From an uncultured Gloeocapsa sp. (GTDB taxonomy: Bacteria > Cyanobacteriota > Cyanobacteriia > Cyanobacteriales > Gloeocapsaceae), in the NCBI GenBank assembly GCA_937930495.1, contig CALGKL010000320.1, forward strand, positions 1-12,276: 12,276 bases of DNA. The letters run 5' to 3'. Each line of letters starts with the position of its first letter. The first letter of the stretch is position 1. Below, piece by piece: positions 6,772-12,276 of the stretch. The notes under the pieces are model-generated. The model made no database searches. It was not told the origin of the DNA and saw nothing but the letters and a program-made list of their open reading frames with translations. A program made the translations under genes and the position numbers.

Positions 6772-7332
6772 GTGACATCTCAACCCTGGGAAACCCTATC
6801 CCGTTTTATCGAAATCAACTCACCCTGGTTAAAATTAATCGGGGAAAAACTCAAAGACGACCAAGATAGGATCTTAGATTACTGGCGTATAGAAAAAGCT
6901 GACTCGGTAATCGTGATTCCAATCCAAAATCAACAGTTATTATTCCCGATTGCTACCTATCGTCCTGGAGTGCAAAAAATAACCCTAGACTTCCCTGGGG
7001 GGAGATTACCTCCGGGAGTATCTCCACGTCAAGGAGCTGTAACTATTCTTAACAAAGAGTTGGGTATCCGAGCTGAGGATTTAACCCAAATCACCCCCAT
7101 TAACCAACAGGGATGGTCAGTAAATAGTTCCTTTTCTAATCAACTACTCTATGGTTTTGCTGCTACTTTAACCGAAACAACAACTGTTGATCCAGCTTAT
7201 TTAGGAAGTAGTTACCCTCTCAATAGTACAGGGATTGAAAATCTTTTAGAGGATTTAACCTGTTTACAATGTCGGGCTTTACTATTAGAATGGTTAAGGA
7301 AAATTGATTTAGAAAACGTCTTTACCAGTTAA
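6772..7332 (+). CDS. Nudix-fold protein with degenerate Nudix box
   Basis: A 186-residue protein that reads like an ADP-ribose-pyrophosphatase-type Nudix domain: VIVIPIQNQQLLFPIATYRPGVQKITLDFPGGRLP (46-80), then GAVTILNKELGI (88-99). In an active enzyme this last part would follow the pattern AAxREVxEETGI; here the two catalytic metal-binding positions of REVxEE are replaced (T-I-L-N-K-E), leaving only the final E. Hydrolase activity is therefore doubtful, and a binding or regulatory role is possible. The start is GTG (6772-6774): an in-frame TAG at 6760-6762 closes the frame upstream, and no Met codon occurs in the N-terminal region. It lies 4 bp after the DUF2993 stop. Its last 24 bp overlap the 3' end of the convergent YbjN-like gene. 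Confidence 0.78.
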   Translation: MTSQPWETLSRFIEINSPWLKLIGEKLKDDQDRILDYWRIEKADSVIVIPIQNQQLLFPIATYRPGVQKITLDFPGGRLPPGVSPRQGAVTILNKELGIRAEDLTQITPINQQGWSVNSSFSNQLLYGFAATLTETTTVDPAYLGSSYPLNSTGIENLLEDLTCLQCRALLLEWLRKIDLENVFTS

Positions 7333-7743
7333 TTGTTCTTCCATATCGTCAGTAACTTCCAAGACAGAAGTTAAAGCTTTATAAAAAGAATCGGGATCGC
7401 AATCAGCGGCAATTTGGATACAATAAGCCACAAAAAAGATATTATTCTCCGCAGGAATTAGACGCCAAGATCCCATTTTCAACTGGTAATTATATAATAA
7501 TAGGCTATTAGCAGTATCAATATCTAAATAACCCTCAGAGATATAAGCAACAGACCAAATTTCCCTAATCTCAAAATTATCGAGCATTTGGGTATCAGAA
7601 TCGATAAAAGCTACCTGAGAACGACCGTTATCAAATTCTACTGTAACCTTGAAATCACCGTCTTTATCTACGGTGTAACTAAGTTTAAGTATTTGTAATA
7701 ATCTTTCGACTCGGTAATCTCCTCTTTTTGCACCGTAAATCAT
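7309..7743 (-). CDS. YbjN-like domain protein
   Basis: A small acidic soluble protein (144 residues from the ATG at 7743; 150 from an upstream TTG at 7761). The strand pattern and sequence, from VTVEFDNGRSQVAFID through YISEGYLDIDTANSLLLYNY and MGSWRLIPAENNIFFVAYC to the C-terminal helix DPDSFYKALTSVLEV, match the YbjN family, which has a type III secretion chaperone-like fold and no firm biochemical role. I prefer the ATG because AGGA (7752-7755 on the minus strand) lies upstream of it at usable spacing, whereas the TTG has none. It overlaps the Nudix-like gene by 24 bp tail to tail and is divergent from rsmH. It has no membrane segment or signal peptide. The family assignment is moderate. 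Confidence 0.8.
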   Translation of the reverse strand: MIYGAKRGDYRVERLLQILKLSYTVDKDGDFKVTVEFDNGRSQVAFIDSDTQMLDNFEIREIWSVAYISEGYLDIDTANSLLLYNYQLKMGSWRLIPAENNIFFVAYCIQIAADCDPDSFYKALTSVLEVTDDMEEQLTGKDVF

Positions 7744-7765
7744 TTTGGGTTTTCCTAACAATTAA

Positions 7766-7783
7766 CATAGTATAATAATACTA
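7766..7783. promoter_or_regulatory. Overlapping divergent -10 elements (YbjN-like gene and rsmH)
   Basis: TATAAT (7771-7776) faces rsmH and TATACT (7769-7774, minus strand) faces the YbjN-like gene. They share four base pairs, so polymerase could bind in only one direction at a time. No good -35 is visible for either, so this is tentative. Confidence 0.4.
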
Positions 7784-7808
7784 CCATTAATCAGCCTAAA
7801 TATCACCT

Positions 7809-9793
<1,985 letters not shown>

Positions 9794-9849
9794 TTAATAC
9801 ATTTAATCTGTCAAACTGATATTAGGTTAACTGATCTGACGGTTTGATT

Positions 9850-9867
9850 GTTACAGTTCTTGACATT
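9850..9867 (+). promoter_or_regulatory. Probable HLR1 (RpaB-binding) site upstream of psaD
   Basis: GTTACAGTTCTTGACATT fits the HLR1 consensus (G/T)TTACA(T/A)(T/A)NN(G/T)TTACA(T/A)(T/A) at 14 of 16 defined positions: two direct half-sites 10 bp apart. In cyanobacteria RpaB acts on PSI genes through this element. If TATAAC (9897-9902) is the -10, the site lies about 42 to 59 bp before transcription start, a usual place for activation. The embedded TTGACA (9860-9865) has no -10 at the right spacing. Confidence 0.65.
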
Positions 9868-9893
9868 TTTAGTAGAGAGTGAAAAAGGAGGGG

Positions 9894-9928
9894 TAATATA
9901 ACCTAAAGTGGAGCTTGCTATTATCCAC
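9894..9928 (+). promoter_or_regulatory. psaD -10 candidate and 5' leader hairpin
   Basis: TAATATAAC (9894-9902) offers overlapping -10 choices, placing the transcript start near 9908. GTGGA (9908-9912) and TCCAC (9924-9928) could then pair as a 5-bp stem with an 11-nt loop almost at the 5' end of a leader of about 56 nt. A GTG at 9908 opens a 10-codon reading frame ending at TAA (9938-9940), without a well-placed Shine-Dalgarno. Confidence 0.4.
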
Positions 9929-9964
9929 CGTTCAACTTAACAAAAAAATCAGTGAGAGAAAGTT

Positions 9965-10390
9965 ATGACAGAACTTACAGGAAAAACTCCTAAATTTGGC
10001 GGTAGTACTGGTGGTTTATTATCTGCTGCTGACAGAGAAGAAAAATATGCGATCACTTGGACTAGTTCTCAAGAGCAAGTTTTCGAAATGCCCACAGGTG
10101 GCGCGGCGATTATGCACGAAGGTGAAAATCTTCTCTATTTTGCTCGTAAAGAACAATGCTTAGCTCTTGGTACTCAGTTACGCACCAAATTTAAGCCCAA
10201 AATAGAAGACTATAAAATCTACCGCGTTTATCCCAATGGTGAAATACAATATCTTCACCCCGCTGATGGCGTTTTCCCTGAAAAAGTTAATCAAGGACGG
10301 GAATATAACGGTAAAATCGACCGCAAAATTGGCAACAATCCTGAACCTGCTACCTTAAAATTTTCTGGTAAAGCTCCCTACGAAGTGTAG
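9965..10390 (+). CDS. psaD: Photosystem I reaction center subunit II (PsaD)
   Basis: A stromal-side PSI subunit that helps dock ferredoxin and stabilises PsaC on the core complex at the thylakoid membrane. Its 141 residues are the standard cyanobacterial length with no transit peptide. The sequence is highly conserved: [21 protein letters not shown] (8-28 region), [20 protein letters not shown] (31-50), [19 protein letters not shown] (60-78), [20 protein letters not shown] (83-102). K107 in FPEKVNQG corresponds to the lysine (106 in the mature Synechocystis protein) that contacts ferredoxin. It has its own promoter region with a likely HLR1 site, and a strong terminator downstream, so it is probably monocistronic. 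The ATG at 9965 follows GAGAGAAAG, a weak ribosome site. Confidence 0.99.
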   Translation: MTELTGKTPKFGGSTGGLLSAADREEKYAITWTSSQEQVFEMPTGGAAIMHEGENLLYFARKEQCLALGTQLRTKFKPKIEDYKIYRVYPNGEIQYLHPADGVFPEKVNQGREYNGKIDRKIGNNPEPATLKFSGKAPYEV

Positions 10391-10418
10391 AATATCGTCT
10401 ATCTAAATTAACCCTCTC

Positions 10419-10457
10419 ATCTCCCTATTTGCTTTGTGCATTCCAGGGAGATTTTTT
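10419..10457 (+). terminator. Strong rho-independent terminator after psaD
   Basis: ATCTCCCT (10419-10426) pairs perfectly with AGGGAGAT (10445-10452) around an 18-nt loop and is followed directly by T6 (10452-10457), about 29 nt after the psaD stop. It has no T run on the minus strand, so it serves psaD only and not the convergent rbcR. Confidence 0.85.
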
Positions 10458-10500
10458 ATAGCCCTACCCAGGGAAGAGGAAACTCTTTTCCTTTGAATTT

Positions 10501-11532
10501 CTAGATTGATGATTCTATTTCCCCTAAGTCTTCGGGATCTCCTAAATCAGAGGTAATAGTCCCAAAATCGCGAGGTTCGGGGTAAAACTGGTCAAATTTG
10601 AGATTTTCTGGTTGGTTAGTAAATAGAGGTAAAATTTCTTCCATAAAAGCTTCAGCAGCTTTAGAACGATATCTATGAGTACTGATAATTACTGAGAGCA
10701 TTCTTTTGATTTGTACCCCTTCGATTCCAGGACTGGCGAGGATGTGCATTTCCAATTCTTTGGCGATCGCTGTAACGGAGACAAAAGCTGCACCTAGGCC
10801 CGATTGTACAGCATTTTTGATCGCTTCGATCGAGTTAAGCTCCATCTCAATTTTCAAGCGTTTCGTATCGATATCGTAGCGACTCAGGACTTGATCGATA
10901 ACTTTGCGAATCGTGGATTGAGAATCCAGGGTGATAAAATTAAGTTCATAGAGAGCCTCTTTAGGGATAGTAGTCTCTTGAGCCAAACTATGTTTAGGGG
11001 GTAAAATCAGCGCTAATTCGTCTTCAGCGTAGGGAATAATCGTTAAAGTTTCTTGTAATTCTGGTGGTACCTCTCCGCCAATAATCGCCAAATCCACTTG
11101 TCCATTGGCTACACCCCAAGAAGTACGACGAGTTGAATGTACTTGTAGCTGGACCCCCACTTTAGGGTATTTCTCTCTAAATAAACCAATCATCCGCGGC
11201 AGTAAATAGGTACCAGTGGTTTGAGAAGCACCGACGATTAGTGTTCCTCCCCGTAAACTTTGTAAGTCTTCTATAGCACTACAGGTTTCTTGACAGAGAC
11301 CAATGATTTTCTCACCATAGAGTAACAGTAGTTTGCCCGCCTCTGTCAATTGAGCTTTGCGACCACCGCGATCGAATAGGGGTACATTTAACTGTTTCTC
11401 CAGGTTTTGCACTTGCAAACTTACCGCCGGTTGAGATACATACAGACTATCAGCAGCTCTTTTAAAACTCCCTTCTGTAGCGATCGCTAACAGAATCCGG
11501 AGTTGATCGATAGTAAAAGGAATTTCGGACAT
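10501..11532 (-). CDS. rbcR: LysR-family transcriptional regulator RbcR
   Basis: A LysR-type activator. RbcR (Ycf30 in red-algal plastids) controls RuBisCO and carbon-fixation genes in cyanobacteria. Its 343 residues comprise an N-terminal winged helix-turn-helix at about 7-65, with [20 protein letters not shown] (22-41) as the recognition region, a linker helix, and a periplasmic-binding-like effector domain from about 94 ([20 protein letters not shown]) to 300. It is close to the RbcR subgroup ([52 protein letters not shown]) rather than to CmpR or NdhR. An acidic tail (about 315-343, [12 protein letters not shown]) extends beyond the fold. It is divergent from Z-ISO and convergent with psaD. 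No good Shine-Dalgarno precedes the ATG. Autoregulation through the divergent region is likely for this family but is inferred. Confidence 0.93.
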   Translation of the reverse strand: MSEIPFTIDQLRILLAIATEGSFKRAADSLYVSQPAVSLQVQNLEKQLNVPLFDRGGRKAQLTEAGKLLLLYGEKIIGLCQETCSAIEDLQSLRGGTLIVGASQTTGTYLLPRMIGLFREKYPKVGVQLQVHSTRRTSWGVANGQVDLAIIGGEVPPELQETLTIIPYAEDELALILPPKHSLAQETTIPKEALYELNFITLDSQSTIRKVIDQVLSRYDIDTKRLKIEMELNSIEAIKNAVQSGLGAAFVSVTAIAKELEMHILASPGIEGVQIKRMLSVIISTHRYRSKAAEAFMEEILPLFTNQPENLKFDQFYPEPRDFGTITSDLGDPEDLGEIESSI

Positions 11533-11639
11533 AAAAAGAAATACCCATGGGGATCATGATCAGCTATGTCAATTTGAGATTAGCACAGAAAAGTCACCTA
11601 GTTCCGTTAAAATCATCAATGGTGTTGATTTATATTCCC
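11533..11639. promoter_or_regulatory. rbcR / Z-ISO divergent region with LysR-type dyad
   Basis: ATCAATGGTGTTGAT (11615-11629) is an inverted repeat ATCAA-N5-TTGAT that also satisfies the LysR T-N11-A rule (T11616, A11628). The palindromes TCAATTTGA (11569-11577) and GATCATGATC (11552-11561) lie nearer rbcR. TTGACA (11567-11572, minus strand) has no -10 at standard spacing. TAAAAT (11608-11613) may be the Z-ISO -10. Binding by RbcR is inference. Confidence 0.45.
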
Positions 11640-12276
11640 ATGAAATTAGCAAATTGGCTCACGAATAGCCATACTATCATTTTAGGACTATTGTTAAGTT
11701 TTGCTATAGTTCACAGTGGTTTAGCTGCTTTGAGACCATGGGCTGAAGCCAAAATAGGTCCTCGACTCTATCGCATCTTCTTTGCTTTGGCTAGTCTGAG
11801 TCTAGCGCTGGTGTTGATCGTTTATTTTTTTAATCACCGTTATGATGGTCTCATCCTCTGGCAAGTTCAAGGAGTACCAGGAATTAAACAACTAGTTTGG
11901 ATAATCTCGGCAATTTCCTTTATTTTTTTATATCCTGCTACCTTTAATTTATTAGAAATAGCAGCGATCGCTAAACCAGAGGTACATCTTTACGAAACAG
12001 GAATTATCAGAATTACCAGACATCCCCAAATGGTGGGACAAATTCTCTGGTGTATCGCCCATACTCTCTGGATTGGGAGTAGTTTTACTTTGGTTACTTC
12101 TTTGGGCTTGATAGCACATCATCTTTTTGGTGTGTGGCATGGGGATCGCCGTTTAACCTGGCGTTATGGAGAGAATTTTTTAGCAGTGAAAGAGAGAACC
12201 TCGATTATTCCCTTTAAAGCAATCAGAGAGGGGAAACAAACCCTAAAATGGAGAGAATTTCTCCGACCTGCTTATC
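11640..12276 (+). CDS. Z-ISO: 15-cis-zeta-carotene isomerase (Z-ISO), NnrU family; 3' end cut by window
   Basis: An integral membrane protein of the NnrU family, the group that includes plant Z-ISO, a heme enzyme that isomerises the central 15-cis bond of zeta-carotene between the two desaturation steps of carotenoid synthesis. Signature segments shared with plant Z-ISO are FAIVHSGLAALRPW (21-34; H25), GIIRITRHPQMVGQILW (121-137; H128), CIAHTLWIG (138-146) and HHLFGVWHGDRRLTWRYGE (160-178; H160, H161, H167). Hydrophobic segments lie near 11-30, 46-64, 84-105, 131-145 and 149-164. The frame is open for 212 codons to the right edge; the family is usually only slightly longer. An in-frame ATG at 11619 would add seven residues; I chose 11640 because the homologous region begins there and the LysR dyad covers 11619. 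It is divergent from rbcR. Confidence 0.88.
   Translation, partial: MKLANWLTNSHTIILGLLLSFAIVHSGLAALRPWAEAKIGPRLYRIFFALASLSLALVLIVYFFNHRYDGLILWQVQGVPGIKQLVWIISAISFIFLYPATFNLLEIAAIAKPEVHLYETGIIRITRHPQMVGQILWCIAHTLWIGSSFTLVTSLGLIAHHLFGVWHGDRRLTWRYGENFLAVKERTSIIPFKAIREGKQTLKWREFLRPAY

Noticed and set aside
9809..9814. TTGACA on the minus strand as the frmA -35 box
   Set aside because: Standard spacing would put the -10 on top of the frmA start codon.
9860..9865. TTGACA as the psaD -35 box
   Set aside because: No -10-like sequence lies 16-18 bp downstream; it fits better as the second HLR1 half-site.

Overview
The window looks like ordinary chromosomal DNA of a cyanobacterium. The evidence is a photosystem I subunit gene (psaD), the RuBisCO-operon type LysR regulator RbcR, a plant-like zeta-carotene isomerase, a ClpS adaptor, and ten copies of the cyanobacterial HIP1 palindrome GCGATCGC in 12.3 kb of rather AT-rich sequence. 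I see no phage, transposon, CRISPR, rRNA or tRNA signal. The strain cannot be named from the sequence alone.

Layout, left to right. 1-953 (minus): an aldo/keto reductase cut by the left edge. 990-1550 (plus): a small TerD-like protein, divergent from it. 1559-2245 (minus): a class I SAM methyltransferase whose N-terminal part is open in frame but has no usable start codon, which suggests a broken or mis-sequenced 5' end. 2500-3630 (plus): an atypical ferrochelatase-family protein with a histidine tail. 3786-4915 (minus): a two-gene unit, clpS then a CPBP membrane protease, whose 3' end runs into a heptanucleotide repeat. 5035-7332 (plus): alpha/beta hydrolase, DUF2993/LmeA-like protein and a Nudix-like protein with a degraded Nudix box, tightly packed. 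7309-7743 (minus): a YbjN-like protein overlapping the previous gene tail to tail. 7809-8684 (plus): rsmH. 8681-9790 (minus): glutathione-dependent formaldehyde dehydrogenase, overlapping rsmH by 4 bp. 9965-10390 (plus): psaD, with a probable RpaB (HLR1) site upstream and a strong terminator downstream. 10501-11532 (minus): rbcR. 11640 to the right edge (plus): Z-ISO, divergent from rbcR.

Functionally the right-hand third concerns photosynthesis: PSI acceptor side, carbon-fixation regulation and carotenoid synthesis. The rest is housekeeping (ribosome methylation, proteolysis, formaldehyde detoxification) plus poorly characterised conserved cyanobacterial genes. I did not find a convincing new multi-gene system. 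The items most worth a second look are the His-tailed chelatase homologue, the methyltransferase 5' end, the clpS/CPBP pairing, the degenerate Nudix protein, and the regulatory DNA upstream of psaD and between rbcR and Z-ISO.
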